Part shown: piece after piece, positions 1-7,688 of the stretch
How the letters are laid out: every line of letters starts with the position of its first letter
Numbering within the stretch: the first letter of the stretch is position 1
Assembly (NCBI RefSeq): GCF_049727805.1
Contig: NZ_JBCNYA010000019.1
Span: forward strand, 1-64,000
Length of the DNA stretch: 64,000 nt
Reading direction: 5' to 3'
From: Frateuria_A sp049727805
GTDB taxonomy: Bacteria; Pseudomonadota; Gammaproteobacteria; Xanthomonadales; Rhodanobacteraceae
The notes under the pieces: model-generated
Told to the model about the DNA's origin: nothing
The model's input: the letters and a program-made list of their open reading frames with translations, nothing else
Databases searched by the model: none
Position numbers and translations under genes: made by a program

Positions 1-19
1 ACCGCTTCGACGGCACCCG

Positions 20-50
20 AGAGCGGTGGGCTGAAGCCCACCCTACGTTT
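20..50. repeat. REP-like palindrome, family B (single visible copy)
   Basis: The stretch GGTGGGCTGAAGCCCACC followed by CTACG forms a near-perfect palindrome just beyond the end of nth. The same unit recurs as inverted pairs near 6516-6580, 14213-14275 and 20231-20297. Only one copy is visible here, and a partner may lie before base 1. Confidence 0.75.
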
Positions 51-691
51 CACGCTGCCGGCGGCGTCTTGTGCTTGTAATGGCACAGGTCGCGAATCGG
101 GCAGAGCGGGCAGTCGGGCTTGCGCGCCTTGCAAACGTAGCGGCCGTGCAGGATCAGCCAGTGGTGAGCGTCCTTCCTGAACTCGGCCGGCACCACTTTT
201 TCCAGCTTGTCCTCGACCGCGCGCACGTCCTTGCCGGGCGCCAGGCCGGTGCGGTTGGCGACGCGGAAGATGTGCGTGTCCACCGCGATGGTGGGCTCGC
301 CGAAGGCGGTGTTGAGCACGACGTTGGCGGTCTTGCGGCCCACGCCCGGCAGCGCTTCCAGCGCCTCGCGCGTACGCGGCACCTCGCCACCGTGCTGCTC
401 GATGAGGATGCGGCACAGCGCGATCACGTTCTTCGCCTTGGCGTTGTACAGGCCGATGGTGCTGATGTAGCGCTTCAGGCCTTCCTCGCCCAGCGCCAGG
501 ATCGCCTGCGGCGTGCCGGCCTTGGGGAACAGCTTGCGCGTAGCCTTGTTGACGCCGACGTCGGTGGCCTGCGCCGAGAGCACCACGGCGACCAGCAACT
601 GGAACGGCGTGCGGTATTCGAGCTCGGTGGTGGGATGCGGATTGAGTTCGCGCAGGCGCGTGAACAGTTCGACGATGTCGGCGCGCTTCAT
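50..691 (-). CDS. nth: Endonuclease III (DNA glycosylase/AP lyase)
   Basis: Base-excision repair enzyme that removes oxidised pyrimidines and nicks the abasic site. The 213-residue protein has the family length. The helix-hairpin-helix LPGVGRKTA contains the catalytic Lys120, and the Asp of VDTH (Asp138) is the second catalytic residue. Cys187, 194, 197 and 203 give the C-x6-C-x2-C-x5-C cluster loop that binds [4Fe-4S]. The start codon overlaps the stop of rnfB (ATGA), so the two genes form an operon, an arrangement common in Xanthomonadales. It ends just before a REP-like palindrome. Confidence 0.97.
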   Translation of the reverse strand: MKRADIVELFTRLRELNPHPTTELEYRTPFQLLVAVVLSAQATDVGVNKATRKLFPKAGTPQAILALGEEGLKRYISTIGLYNAKAKNVIALCRILIEQHGGEVPRTREALEALPGVGRKTANVVLNTAFGEPTIAVDTHIFRVANRTGLAPGKDVRAVEDKLEKVVPAEFRKDAHHWLILHGRYVCKARKPDCPLCPIRDLCHYKHKTPPAA

Positions 692-1302
692 GCGGAGCCC
701 TGTCTGGCGCGGGCGCGGGCGAGTGCGGCCAGCACCGGGTTCTGTGGGGTGGCGGTGGTGTCGACGGCCGCCTTGCGCGCGGCCAGCTCGGCCTCGCGTT
801 CAGTGCGTTCGCGCGCCAGGCGGGCCTCGCGGCGCTGGAAGCGCGCGCGGGAGGCGTCGGCGTGCGCCGGGTCCTCTACCTGCGCCAGCGGCATGGGCTC
901 GAGCACGATGCAGTCGACCGGGCAGGCCGGCACGCACAGCTCGCAGCCGGTGCAGTGGTCGGGCAGGACCGTGTGCATCAGCTTGGCGGCGCCGACGATC
1001 GCGTCCACCGGACAGGCCTGGATGCACTTGGTGCAGCCGATGCAGTCGGCCTCGACGATGCGCGCGAGCGTGCGCGGCTTCTCCACGCCATGCGCCGGAT
1101 CGAGCGGCAAGGCGGGCGTGCCCAGCAGGGCCGCCAGCCTGGCGATGCCGGCCGTGCCGCCGGGTGGGCAGCGATTGATCGGCGCCTCGCCGCGCGCCAT
1201 CGCTTCGGCGTACGGGCGGCAGCCGTGGAAGCCGCACTGCTCGCACTGCGTCTGCGGCAGCAGCGCATCGATGCGGGTGGCGAGATCGGTGACGTCGTTC
1301 AT
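688..1302 (-). CDS. rnfB: RnfB-like [4Fe-4S] ferredoxin-type electron transport protein
   Basis: Iron-sulfur electron carrier of the RnfB/RsxB family, 204 residues from the ATG at 1302. Residues 20-45 carry the Cys set C20, C23, C28, C45 of the N-terminal cluster. Two classical CxxCxxCxxxCP motifs follow at about 87-97 and 117-127. The N-terminal membrane anchor of E. coli RsxB is absent, and no other rnf/rsx subunits are nearby, so this is a stand-alone soluble version. The tail after residue 145 is Ala/Arg rich and probably helical. Translationally coupled to nth, which may receive electrons or simply share expression. An upstream in-frame ATG at 1362 is possible but would overlap the divergent promoter region. 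Confidence 0.88.
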   Translation of the reverse strand: MNDVTDLATRIDALLPQTQCEQCGFHGCRPYAEAMARGEAPINRCPPGGTAGIARLAALLGTPALPLDPAHGVEKPRTLARIVEADCIGCTKCIQACPVDAIVGAAKLMHTVLPDHCTGCELCVPACPVDCIVLEPMPLAQVEDPAHADASRARFQRREARLARERTEREAELAARKAAVDTTATPQNPVLAALARARARQGSA

Positions 1303-1379
1303 GGTGTTCCGGGCGCCGCGCCGGGAGGGCATCGGCATAATCGGCGCTCCATTGTCCCGCAACTCGACAGGAGCTTCAC

Positions 1380-1673
1380 ATGCCCTTCTTCCGCCCCTCC
1401 CTGCGCGCCGCCTCGCTGTTGCTGGCCGCGGCCGTCGGCATGGCCGGCACGCTGTTGCTCACCCATGCCACGCCGGCCCAGGCCGAGGCCGCGCCGGCCG
1501 ACACCGTCACCGTGTTCGTCGACGCCACCCTGGGTTTCCGCAAGAACCACATGGCCCGCAAGCTGACCGAAACGCATGCCGAGTACGCCGCGCGCGGCTA
1601 TCACGTGGTCGACCTGTCGGCGTACAACGAGAACGGCGACCTGGTGGGATTCTTCGTCACATACGCGCGCTGA
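1380..1673 (+). CDS. Small exported protein of unknown function
   Basis: A 97-residue protein that begins with a clear Sec signal peptide (Arg, then a hydrophobic run to about residue 29, with a plausible cleavage after AQA at 35). The mature part of about 60 residues is polar and contains no recognised domain. A good Shine-Dalgarno (ACAGGAGC) lies 7 bases before the ATG. It is divergent from rnfB, with under 80 bp between the two starts. I do not recognise a family; short periplasmic proteins of this kind are common in this order. The reading is supported by the signal peptide and ribosome binding site rather than by homology. Confidence 0.7.
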   Translation: MPFFRPSLRAASLLLAAAVGMAGTLLLTHATPAQAEAAPADTVTVFVDATLGFRKNHMARKLTETHAEYAARGYHVVDLSAYNENGDLVGFFVTYAR

Positions 1674-1738
1674 TGGTGGTTGCCCTCCTCCATCGGTGAA
1701 GGGAGCAGCACGATCAGGCCTTGGCGCGCGCCACTTGA

Positions 1739-1873
1739 GCCTTCCCCCGCGAATGCGGGGGAAGGTGCCGACAGGCGGATGGGGGCGCTCTGATGCGGGA
1801 TGCCGGGCAGGCCCTTCGCAAGGTTTCCCCCATCCACCCTACGGGCACCTTCCCCCGCGAGCGGGGGAAGGAC
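1739..1873. repeat. REP-like palindrome pair, family A
   Basis: Two inverted copies of a unit made of a CTTCCCCCGC/GCGGGGGAAG hairpin followed by GGTGCCSRHAGGSGGATGGGG-like sequence. They face each other across about 50 bases, the arrangement called BIME in enterobacteria. It occupies most of the 234-bp gap between the small exported protein and the end of metG. The same pair recurs near 4641, 18555 and 26333. Confidence 0.8.
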
Positions 1874-1907
1874 CACGATCACGGGCCCCGGGGGACGGTC
1901 CTGCGAA

Positions 1908-3995
1908 TCAGCGCACGGTGGCGCCGGGTTTCGCGCCCTGGTCCGCGTCCAGCAGGAACAGGTCGCCGCCGCCTTCGCCGGCCGAGAGGATCATGCCCTC
2001 GGACAGACCGAAGCGCATCTTGCGCGGTGCCAGGTTGGCGATGAACACCACGTTGCGGCCGACCAGCTTTTGCGGCTCGCCGTAGGCGGCGCGGATGCCG
2101 GAGAAGATCTGCCGCGTACCCAGCGGGCCGGCATCCAGTTCGAAGCGCAGCAGCTTGTCCGAACCGTCCACGAATTCGCAGACGGTGACCTTGCCGATGC
2201 GCAGGTCGAGCTTCGAGAAGTCGTCGATGGAAATGGTGGCCGGAGTTTCGGTGGTGGATGCAGCAGGTTCGGTCATGGGCTTGCGGGCTTCCTTGGAAGG
2301 CTTGGGTGCGGCTGCCGGAGTGGGCGCGAGCGATTCCTTCGAGGCCTCGATCATCGCTTCGATACGCTTGGGATCGATGCGGCCGAGCAGCGGCTCGAAC
2401 TGACCGATCGCGTGGTTGTGCAGTTCCGCGCGGGCGTCGTCGAAATCGGCGATTGGCGCGTTGAGGAACGCCTCGGCCGCGGCGACGGTGGCCGGCAGGA
2501 TCGGCTTGAGCAAGCCGGCGAGCAGGCGGAACGCGGCGAGGGCGAACGAGCACACCTCGTGCAGTTCGGTGCGGCGCGCCTCGTCCTTGGCCATCGTCCA
2601 AGGCGCGGTGGCGGCGATGTGGCCGTTGACCAGGTCCGCCATCAGCACGAAGCGGCGCGTCACTTCGGCGAAGTCGCCGGCGTCGTAGAGCACATCGATG
2701 CCGTCGTAGTGCTCCAGCAGCGTGTTCCACAGCGCCTGCTCGGCGGTGCCGAAGCGCGTGGCCAGGCGGCCGTCGAAGAACTTGTGCACGAAGCCTGCGG
2801 TACGGCTGGCGATGTTCACCCACTTGCCGACCAGATGCGAGTTGACGCGCTCCTCGAAGGCCTTCAGGTCCAGGTCCACGTCGACCGGCGCGTCGTCCAG
2901 CATGCTGGCGAAGTAGTAGCGCAGAAACTCGGGATTGAGCCCCGCGTCGAGGTAGGTGCGCGCCTGGATGAAGGTGCCGCGCGACTTGGACATCTTCGCG
3001 CCATTGACGGTCAGGTAGCCGTTGACGTGCAGCGCGGTCGGCGTGCGGAAGCCCGCGCCGTGCAGCATCGCCGGCCAGAACAGGCCGTGGAAGTTGATGA
3101 TGTCCTTGCCGATGAAGTGGTGCATCTCGGCGCGACTGGACGGCGCGAGGAAATCGTCGAACTTCAGGTTGGTGCGGTCGCACAGGGCCTTGAAGCTGGC
3201 CAGGTAGCCGACCGGCGCGTCCAGCCAGACGTAGAAGAACTTGCCCGGCGCGTCGGGGATCGGGAAACCGAAGTAGGGCGCGTCGCGCGAGATGTCCCAG
3301 TCCTTCAGGCCGCCGTCCAGCCACTCGCGCAGCTTGGCCGCGACGCCGGCGTTGGCCACCGGCCTGCCGTTGGTGTAGCGGCCGGCGAACCAGTCGCGCA
3401 GCAGCGCCTCGAACTTCGACAGCTCGAAGAAGTAATGCTCCGAATCGCGCAGCACGGGCGCGGCGCCGGAGACCACCGAGTAGGGCTCGAGCAGGTCGGT
3501 GGGCGCGTAGGTGGCACCGCAGTTCTCGCAGTTGTCGCCGTACTGGTCGGGCGTGCCGCAGCGCGGGCAGATGCCCTTGATGTAGCGGTCCGGCAGGAAC
3601 ATTTCCTTTTCCGGGTCGAACAGTTGCTTGATGTCGCGGCGCGCGATGAAGCCGCCGTCGCGCAGGCGCGTGTAGATCAGCGTCGCCAGCTCGCGGTTCT
3701 CTTCCGAATGGGTCGAGTGGTAGTGGTCGAAGTGCACGCCGAAGCCGGCGAAGTCCGCTTCGTGGCCCGCGCGGATGCCCTCGATGAAGGCCTCCGGCGT
3801 CATGCCGGCCTTCTGCGCAGCCAGCATGATGGGCGTGCCGTGGGCGTCGTCCGCGCAAACGTACGCGACCTCGCTGCCCGCCATGCGCTGCGCGCGCACC
3901 CAGATGTCGGCCTGGATGTAGCCCAGCAGGTGGCCCATGTGCAGCGGGCCGTTGGCGTAGGGCAGGGCGTTGGTGACGAGGAGACGGCGGGTCAT
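1908..3995 (-). CDS. metG: Methionine--tRNA ligase
   Basis: Class I aminoacyl-tRNA synthetase charging tRNA-Met and initiator tRNA. The 695-residue protein has the HIGH-type motif in PYANGPLHMGHL near residues 13-24. A CPRCG...CENCG zinc knuckle lies at about 143-160, and the catalytic KMSKS loop is in GAKMSKSRG at about 333. The C-terminal ~105 residues (from ISIDDF) are an EMAP-II/Trbp-like tRNA-binding domain that mediates dimerisation, as in E. coli. It is divergent from panD. A CATAAT -10-like box lies about 30 bases upstream of the start, but no convincing -35 is visible. Confidence 0.98.
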   Translation of the reverse strand: MTRRLLVTNALPYANGPLHMGHLLGYIQADIWVRAQRMAGSEVAYVCADDAHGTPIMLAAQKAGMTPEAFIEGIRAGHEADFAGFGVHFDHYHSTHSEENRELATLIYTRLRDGGFIARRDIKQLFDPEKEMFLPDRYIKGICPRCGTPDQYGDNCENCGATYAPTDLLEPYSVVSGAAPVLRDSEHYFFELSKFEALLRDWFAGRYTNGRPVANAGVAAKLREWLDGGLKDWDISRDAPYFGFPIPDAPGKFFYVWLDAPVGYLASFKALCDRTNLKFDDFLAPSSRAEMHHFIGKDIINFHGLFWPAMLHGAGFRTPTALHVNGYLTVNGAKMSKSRGTFIQARTYLDAGLNPEFLRYYFASMLDDAPVDVDLDLKAFEERVNSHLVGKWVNIASRTAGFVHKFFDGRLATRFGTAEQALWNTLLEHYDGIDVLYDAGDFAEVTRRFVLMADLVNGHIAATAPWTMAKDEARRTELHEVCSFALAAFRLLAGLLKPILPATVAAAEAFLNAPIADFDDARAELHNHAIGQFEPLLGRIDPKRIEAMIEASKESLAPTPAAAPKPSKEARKPMTEPAASTTETPATISIDDFSKLDLRIGKVTVCEFVDGSDKLLRFELDAGPLGTRQIFSGIRAAYGEPQKLVGRNVVFIANLAPRKMRFGLSEGMILSAGEGGGDLFLLDADQGAKPGATVR

Positions 3996-4150
3996 GGGAG
4001 GCGGGCGCTGCGACGGGATCGCACATTATGGCATGCGATGGCCTTCGGCCCGGTGTTTGGATGGCCGAACGCAGACCCCATATGGAGAACGGCCCCGTGT
4101 GTGACGCGGTCCTGTGCGGAGTACCCCCTGAAGGGCCATCCGCGTTCATG

Positions 4151-4179
4151 TTGCGATGCAGCGTCAGGGGTTCGATAAT
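4151..4179 (+). promoter_or_regulatory. Predicted sigma-70 promoter of panD
   Basis: TTGCGA and GATAAT boxes are separated by exactly 17 bases, placing the transcript start about 33 bases before the panD ATG. Prediction from sequence only. Confidence 0.6.
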
Positions 4180-4218
4180 TGGCAAACGCAGGCTGTTCCT
4201 GCCGGAAACACATCTGTC

Positions 4219-4605
4219 ATGCACCTGAACATGCTCAAGGCCAAGATCCACCGCGCCACGGTGACCCACGCGGAGCTGCACTACGAGGGCTCGATCGCGA
4301 TCGACGGCCTGCTGCTGGATGCCTCGGGCATCCGCGAGTACGAACAGATCCACGCGTGGAACATCAACAGCGGGCAGCGCTTCGTGACCTATGCGCTGCG
4401 CGCCGAGGAAGGCTCCGGGATCATCTCGGTCAACGGCAGCGCCGCGCGCAGCGCGCAGGCTGGCGACCTGATCATCATCGCCGCCTTCGTGCAGCTCAAC
4501 GAGGCGGAGCTGGAGAAGTTCCAGCCGACGCTGGTGTACGTCGATGCGGCCAACCGCATCAGCCATACCAACCGCTCGATCCCCAAGCAGATGGCGGCGG
4601 CCTGA
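4219..4605 (+). CDS. panD: Aspartate 1-decarboxylase (pyruvoyl-dependent) precursor
   Basis: Makes beta-alanine from aspartate for pantothenate and CoA synthesis. The proenzyme cleaves itself between Gly24 and Ser25 in HYEGSIAID, giving the pyruvoyl cofactor on Ser25, and both residues are in the canonical positions. The start at 4219 (MHLNMLKAK) puts the cleavage site at the usual residue; an internal ATG at 4231 is possible. Length is 128 residues, the family norm being about 126. It is monocistronic, divergent from metG, and followed by a REP pair. Confidence 0.96.
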   Translation: MHLNMLKAKIHRATVTHAELHYEGSIAIDGLLLDASGIREYEQIHAWNINSGQRFVTYALRAEEGSGIISVNGSAARSAQAGDLIIIAAFVQLNEAELEKFQPTLVYVDAANRISHTNRSIPKQMAAA

Positions 4606-4637
4606 CCGGATCCTTCCTCCGCGCTCGCGGAGCAGCC

Positions 4638-4779
4638 CAAGTCCTTCCCCCGCTTGCGGGGGAAGGTGCCCGAAGGGCGGATGGGGGAGGCCTTGCAAAA
4701 GACTGCCCCAAACATCCCGCCCCAAAAGCGCCCCCATCCGCCTGTCGGCACCTTCCCCCGCATTCGCGGGGGAAGGGTT
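4638..4779. repeat. REP-like palindrome pair, family A
   Basis: Two inverted copies of the CCTTCCCCCGC...GCGGGGGAAGG unit with their GGTGCCCGAAGGGCGGATGG and CCATCCGCCTGTCGGCACC tails facing each other. They fill most of the 263-bp gap between panD and pgi. Confidence 0.8.
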
Positions 4780-4868
4780 CGTAGCTGGGCGCTGCGGCAG
4801 GAGTGTCTCCTGTGATCCGACGTGTTCGTAACGTTCGCTCGGCTTAAGATGCAAGGCTTCCCCAGCCG

Positions 4869-6509
4869 ATGCGCCAGCCCATGCCCGCCAACGTCCCGAC
4901 GTACGCCTCGCTGTTCGCCGACCATGCCCGTCGCCTGTCGCAGGCGCACCTGCGCACGCTGATCGCCGATCCGGCGCGCGGCGCGCGCCTGCGCCATCGT
5001 GCCGGGCCGCTGCTGCTCGACCTCAGCCGGCAGAAGCTGGACGTGCCGGGGCTCGATGCCTTGGGCGCGCAACTGGAAGCCAGCGGCTGGCAGGCGGCGC
5101 GCGACGCGATGTTCGCCGGTGAGCCGATCAACACGTCCGAAGGCCGCGCGGTGTTGCATACGGCGCTGCGTGCGGGCGGCTCGTCGCTGCCTTCGCCCGC
5201 GCCGGCCGAGGCGCAGCGCGAGATCGAGGCGACGCTCGCGCGCATCGGCGAACTGGTCGACGCCGTCCATGACGGCCGCCAGGAAGCGCTGGGCCTGCCC
5301 GGCACGGTCACCGACATCGTCAACATCGGCATCGGCGGCTCGGACCTGGGGCCGCGCCTGGCGGTCGCCGCGCTGGCGCCGTTCCGCACGCCGAAGGTGC
5401 GCAGCCACTTCCTCACCAACGTCGACGGCCAGGCCGCCTACGACCTGATCAACCGGCTCGATCCGAAGACCACGCTGGTGGTGATGGTCTCCAAGACCTT
5501 CACCACGCAGGAGACGCTGCTCAACGGCAACGTGCTGCGCGGCTGGATCTCGGACGCCTGCAACGGCGACGAGCGCGCGGTGGCGCGGCACTTCCTGGCG
5601 GTCAGCGCCAACACCGAGGTGGCCGGCAGCTGGGGCGTGCCGTTGAGGCAGATCTTCCCGATGTGGGATTTCGTTGGCGGGCGCTACTCGCTGTGGTCGG
5701 CGGTCGGGCTGTCGCTGGCGCTGGCGATCGGCATGGAAGGCTTTCGCGCGGTGCTGGCCGGCGGCGCGCGTATGGACGACCACTTCCGCAGCGCTCCCTG
5801 GCAGGAGAACCTGCCGGCGCTGCTGGCGCTCACCGAGATCTGGAACCGCGACGTGCTGGGTTTTCCCACGCGCGCCGTCGTGCCGTACGCCGACCTGCTC
5901 GGCGACCTGCCGAGCTACCTGCAGCAACTGGAGATGGAGAGCCTGGGCAAGTCGGTGACGCCAGAGGGCGCGGCCGTCGGCCAGCCGACCGTGCCGGTGG
6001 TGTGGGGCAGCGTAGGCACCAACGCCCAGCACGCCTACTTCCAGGCGCTGCACCAGGGTACCGAGGTGGTGCCGCTGGACCTGATCGGCATCGTCAACCC
6101 GGCGCATCCGCTGCACGGCAACCACGATGCGCTGCTGTCCAACCTGCTCGCGCAGGCGGCGGCGCTGGCACTGGGCAAGACCTTCGACGAGGCGCTGGCG
6201 GAGAATCCGGCCGGGGGCGACGTGCTGGCGGCGCAGCGCACCTTCCCGGGCGATCGCCCCAGTTCGGTGATCCTGCTCGACGCGCTCACGCCCGAGAGCC
6301 TGGGCGCGCTGATCGCGCTGTACGAGCACAAGGTGTTCCTGCTCGGCCACCTGTGGGGTATCAACGCGTTCGACCAGTGGGGCGTGGAACTGGGCAAGAG
6401 CATCGCCCGGCAGATCCTGCCGGCGCTGCGCGGCGAGTCGTCCGACGTGCCGCCGCTGGATGCGGCTACCTGTGCGTTGATCGGCGCGATCCGCGAACGC
6501 CGCAAGTAG
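4869..6509 (+). CDS. pgi: Glucose-6-phosphate isomerase
   Basis: Interconverts glucose-6-phosphate and fructose-6-phosphate in glycolysis and gluconeogenesis. The 546-residue protein has two SIS domains. Family signatures are visible as FVGGRYSLWS in the middle and GKSIARQILPAL near the C-terminus. GIGGSDLGPRLA, near residue 157, binds the phosphate, and QHAYFQALHQGT carries catalytic His and nearby residues. The chosen start (MRQPMPAN) could alternatively be the ATG four codons later. It ends before a family B repeat pair shared with the convergent queG. Confidence 0.97.
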   Translation: MRQPMPANVPTYASLFADHARRLSQAHLRTLIADPARGARLRHRAGPLLLDLSRQKLDVPGLDALGAQLEASGWQAARDAMFAGEPINTSEGRAVLHTALRAGGSSLPSPAPAEAQREIEATLARIGELVDAVHDGRQEALGLPGTVTDIVNIGIGGSDLGPRLAVAALAPFRTPKVRSHFLTNVDGQAAYDLINRLDPKTTLVVMVSKTFTTQETLLNGNVLRGWISDACNGDERAVARHFLAVSANTEVAGSWGVPLRQIFPMWDFVGGRYSLWSAVGLSLALAIGMEGFRAVLAGGARMDDHFRSAPWQENLPALLALTEIWNRDVLGFPTRAVVPYADLLGDLPSYLQQLEMESLGKSVTPEGAAVGQPTVPVVWGSVGTNAQHAYFQALHQGTEVVPLDLIGIVNPAHPLHGNHDALLSNLLAQAAALALGKTFDEALAENPAGGDVLAAQRTFPGDRPSSVILLDALTPESLGALIALYEHKVFLLGHLWGINAFDQWGVELGKSIARQILPALRGESSDVPPLDAATCALIGAIRERRK

Positions 6510-6515
6510 CTGACG

Positions 6516-6580
6516 CAGGGTGGGCTTCAGCCCACCGCTCGTGGGTCCGATCGAGTGGTGGGCTGAAGCTCACCCTACAG
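6516..6580. repeat. REP-like palindrome pair, family B
   Basis: Two copies of GGTGGGCTTCAGCCCACC-type sequence in inverted orientation lie between the convergent genes pgi and queG. The outer bases CCCTAC of the right copy, read on the minus strand, supply the TAG stop codon of queG. Confidence 0.8.
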
Positions 6581-7648
6581 GGACTGTTCGCCGTGCCGGG
6601 CCAGCGCCCAGGCCACGTGCTCGCGGACGATGGGCGAGGCGTGCCGTTCCCGCGCATGCAGGGCCGTCAGCACTTCCGCCGACGAAGGCGCATTGCCCAG
6701 CGCCACGGCGATGTTGCGCAGCCAGCCTTCGTAGCCGGTGCGCCGGATCGCCATGCCTTCGGTTCGCCGCAGGAAGTCCTCTTCGCTCCAGCTGAACAGC
6801 TCCACCAGCTTCGCCCCGTCCAGGCTGTGGCGCGGCGCGAAGTCCGGCTCCGTGGCGTCCTGCGCGAACTTGTTCCACGGGCACACCAGCTGGCAGTCGT
6901 CGCAGCCGAAGATGCGGTTGCCCATCGGCGCGCGCAGTTCCTCCGGGATCGAGCCCTTCAGCTCGATGGTGAGATAGGAAATGCAGCGCCGTGCGTCGAG
7001 CCGGTAGGGACCGAGGATCGCCTGCGTCGGGCAGACGTCGATGCAGCGCGTGCAACTGCCGCAGTGCGCGCTGGCCGGCGCGTCGACCGGTAGTGGCAGG
7101 TCGGTGTAGAGCTCGCCGAGGAAGAAGTAGGAGCCGGCGTCCTTGTTGATCAGCACGGTGTGCTTGCCGATCCAGCCCAGGCCTGCGTTGCGCGCCAGCG
7201 CCTTCTCCAGCACAGGAGCCGAATCGACGTAGGCGCGATAGCCGAACTCGCCGATGGCGCCGCGGATGCGCTCGGCCAGCTTCTGCAGGCGGTTGCGCAT
7301 CAGCTTGTGGTAGTCGCGGCCCAGCGCGTAGCGCGCGACGTAGCCGGCCTCGCCGTCGCCGAGCACGTCCCAGGCGTGGCGCGTGCCGGGCGCGCGGTAG
7401 TCCATGCGCACGGAGATCACCCGCAACGTGCCCGGTTCCAGCTCCGCCGGGCGGCTGCGGCGCGTGCCGTGGCGGGCCATGTAGTCCATCTCGCCGTGCA
7501 GGCCTTCGCCCAGCCAATGCTCCAGGTGCGTCTCGTCCTCGCCCAGCTCCACGCCGCTGATCGCGGTTTCGGCGAAGCCGAATTCCCGCGCCCATTGCTT
7601 GATGTCGCGAGCCAGCGCAGCGTAGTCGGGAGAAGGAACGACGGACAT
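6575..7648 (-). CDS. queG: Epoxyqueuosine reductase
   Basis: Cobalamin- and iron-sulfur-dependent enzyme that reduces epoxyqueuosine to queuosine in the wobble position of tRNAs. The 357-residue protein has the catalytic Asp142 region (YVDSAPVLEK). A ferredoxin-like pair of clusters follows: Cys196, 199, 202, 206 in CGSCTRCIDVCP, and Cys222, 249, 252, 256 in GCDDCQLVCPWN. The C-terminal part is HEAT-like helical (NIAVALGNAPSS). The start codon is preceded by TACAAT and only six bases, so the message is predicted to be leaderless. It is divergent from nnr across 40 bp. Confidence 0.96.
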   Translation of the reverse strand: MSVVPSPDYAALARDIKQWAREFGFAETAISGVELGEDETHLEHWLGEGLHGEMDYMARHGTRRSRPAELEPGTLRVISVRMDYRAPGTRHAWDVLGDGEAGYVARYALGRDYHKLMRNRLQKLAERIRGAIGEFGYRAYVDSAPVLEKALARNAGLGWIGKHTVLINKDAGSYFFLGELYTDLPLPVDAPASAHCGSCTRCIDVCPTQAILGPYRLDARRCISYLTIELKGSIPEELRAPMGNRIFGCDDCQLVCPWNKFAQDATEPDFAPRHSLDGAKLVELFSWSEEDFLRRTEGMAIRRTGYEGWLRNIAVALGNAPSSAEVLTALHARERHASPIVREHVAWALARHGEQSL

Positions 7649-7688
7649 GCCGCCATTGTAGGCGCCGGGCCGCTCCTATAATCGGCCG
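7649..7688. promoter_or_regulatory. Interlocked divergent leaderless promoters of queG and nnr
   Basis: The 40-bp gap between two divergent start codons contains TATAAT (7677-7682) for nnr and, on the minus strand, TACAAT (7660-7655) for queG. Each is six bases before its ATG, so transcription should begin at the A of the start codon. The -35 region of each promoter overlaps the -10 of the other, so both can hardly be occupied at once. No good -35 match is visible for either. Confidence 0.6.

Noticed and set aside
1879..4854. 991-codon open frame on the minus strand overlapping metG, and similar very long open frames at 6570-9209, 10962-13349 and 1800-4178
   Set aside because: Arg/Ala/Gly/His-rich translations without domains, lying over complete known genes; typical antisense or off-frame shadows of high-GC coding sequence.
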